NCBI RefSeq assembly: GCF_009695765.1
Contig: NZ_VUNI01000006.1
Span: 1-64,000 of the forward strand
Direction: 5' to 3'
Origin: Roseburia porci
Lineage (GTDB): Bacteria > Bacillota > Clostridia > Lachnospirales > Lachnospiraceae
DNA length: 64,000 bases
Program-made: the position numbers and the translations under genes
The notes under the pieces: generated by a model
Told to the model about the DNA's origin: nothing
Seen by the model: the letters and a program-made list of their open reading frames with translations, nothing else
Database searches by the model: none
Shown: positions 1-8,526 of the stretch, one piece after another
How positions within the stretch are numbered: position 1 is the stretch's first letter
How the letters are laid out: the number at the start of each line of letters is the position of its first letter

Positions 1-191
1 ATGCTGACCGGGTCATATCTGAGTCTTCCTGTATGATGTTGCGGAATATTTTTCAGATATTTCTCCAGTTCGATTTCTCCCATAAATCTGTCAAATGTCA
101 GCACCGGATCACAAATGTCCAGATAATCTTGAATTAGTATTGGCAAAACTGCCTGTTTTGGGTTAGAATAGATTATGTTATTAATTTTCAT
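1..191 (-). CDS. Transposase, N-terminal part (runs off window)
   Basis: The reverse strand reads 63 codons from ATG at 191 to the window edge with no stop. The protein begins MKINNIIYSNPKQAV and continues with DPVLTFDRFMGEIELEKYL and a GRLRYDPV stretch. That pattern resembles the N-terminal (DUF772-type) domain of IS5/IS1182-like transposases, where a Gly-Arg-x-Arg-Tyr-Asp-Pro box precedes the first helical region. The catalytic DDE part lies outside the window. Family assignment is from memory of motif style. That it is a transposase is likely; the exact IS family is uncertain. It would mark an insertion sequence abutting the PTS gene. Confidence 0.6.
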   Translation of the reverse strand, partial: MKINNIIYSNPKQAVLPILIQDYLDICDPVLTFDRFMGEIELEKYLKNIPQHHTGRLRYDPVS

Positions 192-210
192 GGTAAGTTA
201 ATTATAACAC

Positions 211-257
211 AAAGAAAGACCTTGAGTTCATTGCAAAACTCTTGGTCTTTCTTTTTT
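211..257 (+). terminator. Hairpin between transposase start and PTS gene
   Basis: An 11-bp stem (AAAGAAAGACC pairing with GGTCTTTCTTT), an internal loop and an inner AGTT/AACT stem are followed by a T run to 257. It lies 20 bp upstream of the transposase start. On the + strand it can act as a Rho-independent terminator. Beside an IS it could also block external transcripts entering the transposase gene. Confidence 0.55.
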
Positions 258-364
258 ATGCGGGACTATTCTTTTTTCACAGCCCCTTTTTTACGTTATA
301 GCATAGTTATATGAATTCCGAAAATTGGATACACTATATATGAATTTATCAAACGAGGTGCAAT

Positions 365-2458
365 ATGAAAGACAAGATTTTTGGAATTTTACAGCGTGTT
401 GGAAGATCGTTTATGCTTCCAATCGCGATTCTTCCGGTAGCAGGACTGTTTTTGGGACTCGGAGGATCATTTACCAATGAAACGATGTTAAAAACATACG
501 GACTGCTTAGATTCATGGGGCCTGGTACGATACTTAATCAGATTCTTCAGGTAATGAATGCTGCAGGAAATATTGTTTTTACCAATCTTCCGGTTATTTT
601 TGCAATGGGTGTTGCAATTGGAATGGCGAAAAAGGAGAAAGAGGTTGCTGCACTGGCGGCGGTCATTTCTTTTTTTATCATGCATGCTTCGATTGCAGCA
701 CTCATTCTGTCGAACGGTGGAAAGGAAACAATGCTTTCCGGTGCGGTAACTGATGTCTGCGGGATTGAATCCCTTCAGATGGGGGTATTTGGGGGAATTC
801 TGGTCGGACTTGGTGTGGCTGCACTTCACAATCGGTTTTACCGGATCGAGCTTCCACAGGTATTATCCTTTTTTGGAGGCACCAGATTTGTGCCGATCAT
901 TTCCGGGATTGTGTATGTGGGTGTTGGCATTCTGATGTATTTTATCTGGCCGGCGATCCAGTCCGGAATTTATGCAATTGGGGATCTGGTATTAAGATCC
1001 GGATATGTGGGAACGTGGGTGTATGGATTTATGGAACGTCTGCTGATTCCATTTGGACTGCATCATGTGTTTTATCTGCCATTCTGGCAGACTGCTGTAG
1101 GCGGAACATTTGAAGTAGGCGGACAGACGATCGAGGGAGCTCAGAATATTTTCTTCGCACAGCTGTCGGATCCGTCAGTAACACATTTTACCGTTTCTGC
1201 TACAAGATTTATGTCCGGAAAATTTCCACTTATGATCTTCGGACTTCCGGGTGCAGCGCTTGCAATGTACCGCACTGCGGCAACGGAGAAGAAAAAAGCA
1301 GTTTCCGGACTGCTCTTATCGGCTGCGTTGACTTCGATGATTACGGGTATTACGGAGCCGCTTGAGTTTACCTTTTTATTTGTAGCTCCGTTATTATATG
1401 GAATCCATTGTGTACTTGCCGGATTTGCCTATATGCTTATGCATGTATTTCAGGTCGGAGTAGGAATGACATTTTCCGGAGGATTCATAGATCTGTTTTT
1501 GTTTGGAATCCTACAGGGAAACAGAAAGACAAGCTGGCTTTGGATCCTGGTTGTCGGAGCTGTGTATTTCTTCGTGTATTATTTCCTTTTTTCTTATTTG
1601 ATCCGGAAAATGGATCTGAAAACACCTGGACGGGAGAATTCGGATGAAGTGAAATTATATACCAGGGCGGATGTTGATCAAAGAAAGGGACAGGAAGAAA
1701 AAACGGATTCCCAGGATAAGATTTCAGCAGGAATTTTAAAAGGACTAGGAGGAAAAGATAACATCTCGGATGTGGACTGCTGTGCGACCAGACTGCGTTG
1801 TACGGTTTACCGGGCAGAACTTGTGGATGACAATATATTAAAGGCAACCGGAGCATCCGGTGTGGTGCATAAAGGCAATGGTGTACAGATCATTTACGGA
1901 CCGAGAGTAACGGTTATCAAGTCCAACTTTGAAGATTATCTGGAAAATGTATCGGACCATGTGGAAGAACCAGAAGAAGTCGAGAAGAAAGTAAAAGTCA
2001 TCGCCAGTCCGATCACCGGAATCGCAGCAGAACTTTCGACAGCCCCGGATGAAGGCTTTGCAGGGAAAATGATGGGAGATGGTGTGGTCGTAACACCAAC
2101 AGAGGAATACGTTGTTGCACCGGAGGATGGTGAAGTAACGTTTGTATTTGAAACGAAGCATGCCATAGGATTTACAACCTCAGATGGAACGGCGCTTCTC
2201 ATCCATGTAGGAATCGATACGGTAAAATTGAATGGAAACGGATTTGAGGTGTTTGTAAAGGATGGACAGAAGGTGAAAAAAGGGCAGAAAATGTTAAAAC
2301 TGGATCTGGAATATATCAAAACCCATGCCCCTTCGCTGTGTTCACCGATCCTTTGCACGGAACTTGTGGATGGAGAGTCTGTGCGTCTGCTTTCCAGTGG
2401 AAAAGTGAAAGCGCTCGATCCGTTGTTTGCCATTGAATCAGGCGAGCTTCCGAAGTGA
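365..2458 (+). CDS. PTS EIICBA, glucose/N-acetylglucosamine type
   Basis: A three-domain sugar phosphotransferase permease of 697 residues. An N-terminal membrane EIIC domain of the glucose/GlcNAc family spans about residues 1-420 with many hydrophobic segments. An EIIB domain carries Cys473 in the DCCATRLRC motif, where consensus is D-A-C-I-T-R-L-R. A C-terminal EIIA (Crr-like) domain carries the His pair: His599 in TKHAIGF and His614, the phospho-acceptor, in LIHVGIDTV. It takes phosphate from HPr and imports and phosphorylates a hexose. The start is supported by GAGGTG 5 nt upstream. Glucose versus GlcNAc cannot be settled from sequence; no nag genes are adjacent. The 3' end overlaps the convergent flippase gene by 21 bp. 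Confidence 0.93.
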   Translation: MKDKIFGILQRVGRSFMLPIAILPVAGLFLGLGGSFTNETMLKTYGLLRFMGPGTILNQILQVMNAAGNIVFTNLPVIFAMGVAIGMAKKEKEVAALAAVISFFIMHASIAALILSNGGKETMLSGAVTDVCGIESLQMGVFGGILVGLGVAALHNRFYRIELPQVLSFFGGTRFVPIISGIVYVGVGILMYFIWPAIQSGIYAIGDLVLRSGYVGTWVYGFMERLLIPFGLHHVFYLPFWQTAVGGTFEVGGQTIEGAQNIFFAQLSDPSVTHFTVSATRFMSGKFPLMIFGLPGAALAMYRTAATEKKKAVSGLLLSAALTSMITGITEPLEFTFLFVAPLLYGIHCVLAGFAYMLMHVFQVGVGMTFSGGFIDLFLFGILQGNRKTSWLWILVVGAVYFFVYYFLFSYLIRKMDLKTPGRENSDEVKLYTRADVDQRKGQEEKTDSQDKISAGILKGLGGKDNISDVDCCATRLRCTVYRAELVDDNILKATGASGVVHKGNGVQIIYGPRVTVIKSNFEDYLENVSDHVEEPEEVEKKVKVIASPITGIAAELSTAPDEGFAGKMMGDGVVVTPTEEYVVAPEDGEVTFVFETKHAIGFTTSDGTALLIHVGIDTVKLNGNGFEVFVKDGQKVKKGQKMLKLDLEYIKTHAPSLCSPILCTELVDGESVRLLSSGKVKALDPLFAIESGELPK

Positions 2459-3739
2459 GAAAATACAAAGCAGAGCCATAACAATCTGACTGATCAGCAT
2501 GCCGGAAAGACTGGCGCGGATTCCGTATAGAGGGATAAACACCCAGATTATGACAATTCGGATCGCACATCCGAGAAGATTAATGTAAAACGGAATTTTT
2601 GGATAGCCAAGTCCATGCAGAATGCTGCTTAACAGGGCATTCAGATACATGAACGGGCAGATCCAGCTTAAGATCTTGATATAAGTTCCGACCAGAGTAT
2701 TGCAGAAAATCCGGTTACCGATAAAATCTGCGGTGAAAAGAAACAGCAGCGTAAAAGCAAAGCCGAGCAGTAAGCCGTAATAGATGGCGCTGGTGATGGC
2801 ATGGTGGATCGCAGCAGTATTTTTTTTCGTTTTTGCTTCGGATATGACAGGAAGCAGAAGAACGGATACGGAATTGGTCAGTACGGTGGGAAACAGAATG
2901 ATCGAAAGCGACATTCCGGTGAGAATTCCGTAGACACTCAGGGCATTGGCAGAATCATAGCCAAACAGGCGCAGCTGTCTTGGAATCAGCAGATTTTCCA
3001 CACTCGAACAAAGGTTGATCAGGACGCGGTTGGCGGTCAGTGGAACAGCCATAATGATGAGTGCCCGTGTGCTTTGTTTCAGACTTCCGGAAAAGTGATG
3101 GAAACCGACAGCAGTTACAGAGATGAGCATTCCAAAAAATTCTCCGATGACGATTCCCCAGATCGCATCGATCGGACGGAGCGTGGAACCATGATCGGAA
3201 GCAATATTGTAGATCAGATAGACACCGGCAACGCGTGCAACCTGTTCTGCCAGCTGGCTGACGGAGGGAATCAGTGCTTTTTGCTTCCCATAATAATAAC
3301 CGTTGATGCAGGCATGCACGCTTGCAGGAACGAGACAGAAAGTCATGGCGCAAAGCAGGCTTTCGCAGCGCGGTTCTTCTAAAAGTCTGCATGCGATAAG
3401 TGCTGCATTCCGGCAGATGACAAATGAGACCAAAACAGAGAGACCACAGGAGAGCAGGAGCCCGATCATCAGATACAGACGGGCTCCTGCTTCGTTTGCT
3501 TTTGCAGTTTCTTCAGCGACAAAGCGGGAAAGAGAGGTCTGGATACCTGCACCGGTCAGGGAAAGGCAAAGGGCCATGACAGGAAATACGAGTTGATAGA
3601 TCCCCAGTCCTTCTGCACCAATTGTGCGTGAGAGGAATATTCTATAGAAGAAGCCGATGATACGGCTTAAAACACCTGCGGCAGTTAAAAAAAGGGTTCC
3701 TGTGATCAGAGGATTTTTCAGTTTCTGGATGAAAGTCAT
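2438..3739 (-). CDS. MATE/SpoVB-like polysaccharide-type flippase
   Basis: A 433-residue integral membrane protein with about 12 hydrophobic segments. The N-terminus (LITGTLFLTAAGVLSRIIGF, then FYRIFLSRTIGAEGLGIYQL) is characteristic of the SpoVB/oligosaccharide flippase branch of the MOP superfamily. Known members move lipid-linked precursors or act in spore cortex assembly. It is shorter than SpoVB, which is usually about 520 residues, so it may be a paralog rather than the sporulation protein. The ATG is preceded by GGAG on the minus strand. It diverges from the cysteine desulfurase gene across a 55-bp gap that must hold both promoters. Substrate unknown. Confidence 0.8.
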   Translation of the reverse strand: MTFIQKLKNPLITGTLFLTAAGVLSRIIGFFYRIFLSRTIGAEGLGIYQLVFPVMALCLSLTGAGIQTSLSRFVAEETAKANEAGARLYLMIGLLLSCGLSVLVSFVICRNAALIACRLLEEPRCESLLCAMTFCLVPASVHACINGYYYGKQKALIPSVSQLAEQVARVAGVYLIYNIASDHGSTLRPIDAIWGIVIGEFFGMLISVTAVGFHHFSGSLKQSTRALIIMAVPLTANRVLINLCSSVENLLIPRQLRLFGYDSANALSVYGILTGMSLSIILFPTVLTNSVSVLLLPVISEAKTKKNTAAIHHAITSAIYYGLLLGFAFTLLFLFTADFIGNRIFCNTLVGTYIKILSWICPFMYLNALLSSILHGLGYPKIPFYINLLGCAIRIVIIWVFIPLYGIRASLSGMLISQIVMALLCIFSLRKLA

Positions 3740-3794
3740 GGAAGAACTCCATATGGTGCATTTAATTTAAATATATGATATAAAGGGGCTGCGT

Positions 3795-4949
3795 ATGAGT
3801 AAACAGATTTATTTCGATCATGCGGCGACAACGAGTGTACTACCGGAAGTAAGAGAGGCTATGCAGCCATATCTCACAGAAAAATACGGAAATATGTCTA
3901 CCGCATATGAACTTGGAGAAGAGGCAAGATCTGCAGTGTCGCATGCCAGGGAGGTGATCGCACACTGTATCGATGCCAGACCGGAGGAGATTTTTTTTAC
4001 TTCGGGAGGCAGTGAATCAGATAACTGGGCAATAAAAAGTATTGCCGGTGAATATAAATCAGAGGGAAAACATATCATCACATCTGCAATTGAGCATCAT
4101 GCCGTGCTGAATTCCTGTGCTTATCTGGAGCAGCTCGGCTATGAGGTCACGTATCTTGAAGTGGATGAAAAGGGACTGGTGAGCATGGAAGAACTGGAGC
4201 AGGCCATTACGCCGGAAACAACGCTGATAACAGTGATGTATGGAAATAACGAAATCGGAACGATTGAACCGGTGCATGAGATCGGCAGAATTGCAAGATA
4301 CCGGAAGATTCCGTTTCATACCGATGCTGTGCAGGCAGTCGGACAGATTCCAATCTCTGTAAGAAGAGAACCGATCGACCTGATGAGTGCCAGCGCGCAT
4401 AAGTTTCATGGACCGAAAGGGGTTGGCTTTTTGTATGTGCATGAAGGCGTGAAAATTCCGTCTTTTATCCATGGCGGAGCGCAGGAAAAAGGAAAAAGGG
4501 CAGGAACGGAAAATGTACCTGGAATTGTGGGAATGGCAGAAGCATTACGGATTGCAGTGCTTCAGATGAAACGGAACCGGGCGAGGGAGATACGGCTTCG
4601 TAATTACTTTATGGATCGTCTCCTGCGCGAATTTGAACAGGTGAGGATTAATGGACATCCGTATCAGAGGCTTCCGGGAAATATTAATATCAGCTTTGGT
4701 GGTGTGGATGCAACATCGCTTTTGACGCTGCTTCAGGAAGATGGGATCTGTGCATCCGCAGGGTCGGCGTGCAGTACCGGACAGACGAGGATCTCACATG
4801 TGATAGAGGCAATCCGTGTACCGGACGAATATGCAGTTGGAACGATCCGTTTTACACTTGGAAGGGAAAATACAAGACAGGAAGTGGATCAGACGATCCG
4901 GTCACTGAAGAAAAATCTGACCATTTTAAGAGAAGACGAAGCAATCTAG
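3795..4949 (+). CDS. nifS: Cysteine desulfurase, NifS/IscS group
   Basis: A PLP-dependent class V aminotransferase-fold enzyme that removes sulfur from cysteine for Fe-S cluster or thiolation pathways. The N-terminus has YFDHAATTSVLPEV. The PLP lysine is Lys203 in SASAHKFHGPKGVG. The persulfide cysteine is Cys326 in SAGSACSTGQ, a long-loop form typical of group I enzymes. Length of 384 matches the family. No iscU or thiI gene is adjacent, so its sulfur acceptor is not indicated. The start is supported by AAAGGGG upstream. A strong hairpin overlaps the 3' end of the gene. Confidence 0.93.
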   Translation: MSKQIYFDHAATTSVLPEVREAMQPYLTEKYGNMSTAYELGEEARSAVSHAREVIAHCIDARPEEIFFTSGGSESDNWAIKSIAGEYKSEGKHIITSAIEHHAVLNSCAYLEQLGYEVTYLEVDEKGLVSMEELEQAITPETTLITVMYGNNEIGTIEPVHEIGRIARYRKIPFHTDAVQAVGQIPISVRREPIDLMSASAHKFHGPKGVGFLYVHEGVKIPSFIHGGAQEKGKRAGTENVPGIVGMAEALRIAVLQMKRNRAREIRLRNYFMDRLLREFEQVRINGHPYQRLPGNINISFGGVDATSLLTLLQEDGICASAGSACSTGQTRISHVIEAIRVPDEYAVGTIRFTLGRENTRQEVDQTIRSLKKNLTILREDEAI

Positions 4950-4967
4950 CCTCGTCTTCTCTGTTTT
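4929..4967 (+). terminator. Rho-independent terminator of cysteine desulfurase gene
   Basis: A perfect 11-bp stem (AGAGAAGACGA with TCGTCTTCTCT, loop 12 nt) is followed by GTTTTA. It starts inside the last codons of the desulfurase gene and abuts the stop of the convergent Cof phosphatase gene, so it probably serves both, although the minus-strand T tract is weak. Confidence 0.85.
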
Positions 4968-5808
4968 AGGAAAGTGCATATTTTTCGATGGCAAAAGCAA
5001 CGCCATCCTCATCGTTGGAGCATGTGACAGCATCTGCAGCAGCTTTGATATCTGCAGGTGCATTGCCCATGGCGACGCCAAGACCGGCTGCTTTTAGAAT
5101 AGAAAGGTCATTCTCGGTATCTCCAACCGCCATGGTCTGTGCGATTGGAATCTGGAGTTTTTCGGCAAGCTGTGTTAAGGCTGTGCCTTTTGTGACGCCT
5201 GCTTTTGTAAATTCAAGGTTGTGGTAGCCGCCGCTTACGACCGTCAGTATTCTGGTGGATAACAGGTATTTTTTCACATCCTCGCGGTCTTTTAAGGTGC
5301 CGTCTGGCAGCGCAGAGAAATTTAAGGTCATTTTCTGGATTGGAAGCCGGTTCTTCTGTATGAATCCTGCAAAATCATCCACACGGGTTCTGGTGTTGAT
5401 AATATATTTTTTCAGTGAATCCGGAATGATCAGTTCCTGGGCAATGGAAAGCCTGTCCGAAGGGGAGAAACCATCTCCGTGGATAAAGGCATCCATGTGA
5501 ATGTCTTTGGACAGCAGATAGTTCAGGATTGGAATGGTCATTTCCGGATTCATTGGATTTTCAAAGAGGCAGTTCTTTTCGGCGATTTCATAGACGGCAG
5601 CTCCGTTTGCCGTGATGGCATATCGGATGCTGGTCTGGCTGATCTGTTCAAATGGAAGACCGCAGAAAGGCCGGCCGGTTGAAATGATCACTTCGATCCC
5701 CGCATCTTTCGCACGGTTTAAAACGTCAATTGTATGAGATGAAATCGTTCCCTGGGTGGTAAAAAGTGTTCCATCGAGATCCAGGGCGATTAATTTAATA
5801 TTTGACAT
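4966..5808 (-). CDS. Cof-type HAD family sugar phosphatase
   Basis: A 280-residue HAD hydrolase with a C2-type cap. Motif I is IALDLDGTLF near the N-terminus, with the nucleophile Asp and general acid Asp. Motif II is VIISTGRPF. Motif III/IV is KGTALTQLAEK followed by AVGDTENDLSILKAAGLGVAMGNA. These define Cof/YidA-like enzymes, which act on sugar phosphates and other small phosphoesters. A longer reading frame starts at 5844, but AAAGGA sits 8 nt before the ATG at 5808 and the conserved region begins there (MSNIKLIALDLDG), so 5808 is chosen. Monocistronic and convergent with the desulfurase gene. Substrate unknown. Confidence 0.9.
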   Translation of the reverse strand: MSNIKLIALDLDGTLFTTQGTISSHTIDVLNRAKDAGIEVIISTGRPFCGLPFEQISQTSIRYAITANGAAVYEIAEKNCLFENPMNPEMTIPILNYLLSKDIHMDAFIHGDGFSPSDRLSIAQELIIPDSLKKYIINTRTRVDDFAGFIQKNRLPIQKMTLNFSALPDGTLKDREDVKKYLLSTRILTVVSGGYHNLEFTKAGVTKGTALTQLAEKLQIPIAQTMAVGDTENDLSILKAAGLGVAMGNAPADIKAAADAVTCSNDEDGVAFAIEKYALS

Positions 5809-5918
5809 AAAGAATCCTTTCTTATACATTATATCTGTTAGCATTAATTATTATAGACGAATTTTATAAAATGTGAAGATAGAACTTGCAGAGAAAGCAG
5901 ATAGCGAGGATAGAATAG

Positions 5919-8372
5919 ATGACAAGAGAAGAATTGAATGCGCTGATCGCAGACGGACCGGTAATCTTAGACGGTGCCACAGGAACCAATCTGATGGAAA
6001 AAGGAATGCCAATGGGCGTCTGTCCGGAGGCATGGATTTTAGATAATAAAGAGATTATGATCGATCTTCAGAAACGGTATGTAGAGGCAGGAACACAGAT
6101 TCTCTATGCACCGACATTTACTGCAAACCGCATCAAACTGGAAGAATATGATCTTTCGGACAGACTTGAGCAGATGAACCGTGATCTTGTAAAAATCAGT
6201 AAAGAGGCTGCCGGTGGGAAGGCATATGTTGCCGGAGATATGACGATGACCGGTAAACAGCTGTTTCCACTGGGAGACCTTATGTTTGAGGAACTGGTAG
6301 ATGTATATAAAGAACAGGCCCGTATCCTGGATGATGAAGGCGTGGATCTGTTTGTAGTAGAGACGATGATGAGCCTTCAGGAGAGTCGTGCGGCAGTCAT
6401 TGCAATCCGTGAAGTTTCGGATCTTCCGATCATGGTTTCACTGACTTACAACGAAGATGGAAGGACGCTGTTTGGAACGACGCCGGAAGTTGCTGTGGTA
6501 GTATTACAGTCACTGGGAGCCGATGTGATCGGAGTGAACTGTTCCACAGGCCCGGCAGAGATGGCACCACTTGTTGCAAAAATGGCAGAGTATGCAACGA
6601 TTCCGATCCTTGCAAAACCAAATAACGGATTCCCGGAGCTGATTGATGGAAAGACGATCTACCGGACAACCCCGGAGGAGTTTGCACAGGCGGGAGTTTC
6701 GCTGGTTGAAGCTGGTGCGGCGATCGTTGGAGGATGCTGTGGAACAACACCGGCACATATCAGGGCACTGGCCAAGCAGGTGAAAGGAATGGAAGTGCAT
6801 ACACCGCTTGCACATCACAGAAGTATTTTGACCTCCGAAAGGAAAAGTGTGGAAGTCAGCCTGGATGGCAACTTTATGGTGGTTGGTGAGCGAATCAACC
6901 CGACTGGTAAAAAGAAGCTTCAGGCAGAACTTCGCGAAGGAAAATTAGATCTTGTACGTGAAATGGCCAGACAGCAGGAAGAGAATGGAGCACGGATACT
7001 TGATATCAATATGGGAATGAATGGTATTGATGAAAAAGAGATGATGCAGAAAGTCATTTATGAGGTTTCTTCTACCGTAGATTGTCCGTTATGTATTGAT
7101 TCGAGCTATGTCGAAGTAATTGAAGCTGCACTTCGGATTTACCCGGGACGAGCACTGATCAATTCCATTAGTATGGAATCTGCAAAGCTTGAAGCACTTC
7201 TTCCGGTTGCAAAGAAGTATGGCGCGATGTTTATCCTGCTTCCGGTTTCTGATGAGGGACTGCCGAAAGACGGAGAAGAGAAAAAGGCCATTATCAATGC
7301 AGTTTATGACCGTGCATTGCAGGAGGGGCTTGCGCATGAAGATATCGTCGTAGACGGATTAGTTGCAACGATTGGAGCAAATCCGGAGGCCGCAAGGGAA
7401 TGTTTTGACACAATCGCATATTGTAAGGATGAGAAAAAACTTCCTACCATCTGCGGACTTTCCAATATATCCTTTGGACTGCCGGAGCGAATTTATGTAA
7501 ATACGGCATTTCTTACAATGGCAATCTGTAAAGGGCTTACGATGGCAATCGCCAATCCATCCCAGGAAATTCTGATGAATGGAGCTTTTTCATCGGATCT
7601 TCTTTTACATAGACCGGACAGTGATATTCGCTATATTGAGCGGATGAACCGTCTGGCAGAGGAAAAAGCCAGATTTGAAACGGTTGTGGTAAAGAAAGAG
7701 AATGCGGATGTTTCGGGAAGCAGTGATTCCGGGAGTAAGGGAAGCGCGGTTTTTCAGGCAGTATTAAAGGGAAATAAAGGAACAATCCTGGATGAAGTGA
7801 AAAAAGAACTGTCTTCCGGGAAGAAGCCGGAAGACATCATTAATGATGATCTGATTCCTGCAATCAATGAAGTCGGAGTGCTGTTTGACAAGAAAAAGTA
7901 TTTCCTGCCTCAGCTGATCGGAAGTGCCAATACGATGAAACTGGCGATTGATTATTTAGAGCCGATGCTAGAGCGGAAAGACAGCGGAGCAGATATGCCA
8001 ACGCTTGTGATTGCCACGGTTGAAGGGGATATACATGATATCGGAAAGAACCTGGTCGTTCTGATGCTGAAGAATTACGGGTATAATGTCATCGATATGG
8101 GAAAAGATGTTCCGGCAGAAGACATCATTGAAACAGCAATAAAGGAGCATGCGGCGATTATCGGTTTGTCAGCACTGATGACTACAACGATGATGCGCAT
8201 GAAGGATGTAGTTGAAATGTGCAAAGAAAAGCACTGCGAGAGCAAGGTGATCATTGGTGGGGCATGCATTACACAGAATTTTGCAGATGAGATCGGTGCA
8301 GATGGATATTCCAAAGATGCGGCAGAGTGTGTAAGACTTGTGGAACGCCTGCTTGAGGAATCAGATTCGTAA
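5919..8372 (+). CDS. metH: Cobalamin-dependent methionine synthase, short form
   Basis: It transfers the methyl group of 5-methyl-THF to homocysteine via cobalamin. The homocysteine-binding barrel has Zn ligands Cys208 (GVNCSTGP) and Cys273/Cys274 (GGCCGTTPAHI). A pterin-binding domain follows at about residues 310-580 (VGERINPTGKKK). A B12 cap and Rossmann domain follow, with the cobalt-coordinating His706 in EGDIHDIGKNLV. At 817 residues it ends after the B12 domain and lacks the C-terminal AdoMet/flavodoxin-dependent reactivation domain of the roughly 1,200-residue E. coli enzyme. A separate reactivase would be needed; none is adjacent. No SAM or cobalamin riboswitch was recognised in the 75 bp upstream. 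Confidence 0.94.
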   Translation: MTREELNALIADGPVILDGATGTNLMEKGMPMGVCPEAWILDNKEIMIDLQKRYVEAGTQILYAPTFTANRIKLEEYDLSDRLEQMNRDLVKISKEAAGGKAYVAGDMTMTGKQLFPLGDLMFEELVDVYKEQARILDDEGVDLFVVETMMSLQESRAAVIAIREVSDLPIMVSLTYNEDGRTLFGTTPEVAVVVLQSLGADVIGVNCSTGPAEMAPLVAKMAEYATIPILAKPNNGFPELIDGKTIYRTTPEEFAQAGVSLVEAGAAIVGGCCGTTPAHIRALAKQVKGMEVHTPLAHHRSILTSERKSVEVSLDGNFMVVGERINPTGKKKLQAELREGKLDLVREMARQQEENGARILDINMGMNGIDEKEMMQKVIYEVSSTVDCPLCIDSSYVEVIEAALRIYPGRALINSISMESAKLEALLPVAKKYGAMFILLPVSDEGLPKDGEEKKAIINAVYDRALQEGLAHEDIVVDGLVATIGANPEAARECFDTIAYCKDEKKLPTICGLSNISFGLPERIYVNTAFLTMAICKGLTMAIANPSQEILMNGAFSSDLLLHRPDSDIRYIERMNRLAEEKARFETVVVKKENADVSGSSDSGSKGSAVFQAVLKGNKGTILDEVKKELSSGKKPEDIINDDLIPAINEVGVLFDKKKYFLPQLIGSANTMKLAIDYLEPMLERKDSGADMPTLVIATVEGDIHDIGKNLVVLMLKNYGYNVIDMGKDVPAEDIIETAIKEHAAIIGLSALMTTTMMRMKDVVEMCKEKHCESKVIIGGACITQNFADEIGADGYSKDAAECVRLVERLLEESDS

Positions 8373-8526
8373 AGAAAGTATTAAATCTACGAATTTTAGT
8401 TGAGTTTCGGAGAGGGCTGACGTATAATTGCTTATAGTCTCAGCCTGGTCAGAGGGCTTTGCATAACCAGCTTGTATGTGGATACAGGTATACAGTTATA
8501 CAAAATAAGAAAAGGCGGTTTTTTGT
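8373..8526 (+). other. Structured leader between metH and clpX
   Basis: This 154-bp gap can form two adjacent hairpins: GGCTGA with TCAGCC (inner ATAA/TTAT), then CTGGT with ACCAG. Three tandem 8-bp units beginning ATACA follow at 8482-8505, just before the clpX ribosome site. No known riboswitch consensus was recognised. It probably holds the clpX promoter and 5' UTR, but no convincing -35/-10 pair with 16-18 bp spacing was found. Confidence 0.4.

Noticed and set aside
2801-3382. 193-codon + strand ORF inside the flippase gene
   Set aside because: Antisense shadow of the MATE/SpoVB-like gene; composition (rich in Arg, Asp, Ser, His) is not protein-like and it has no ribosome site.
8373-8526. 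SAM, cobalamin or T-box riboswitch between metH and clpX
   Set aside because: None of the conserved core elements is present; it follows metH rather than preceding it.
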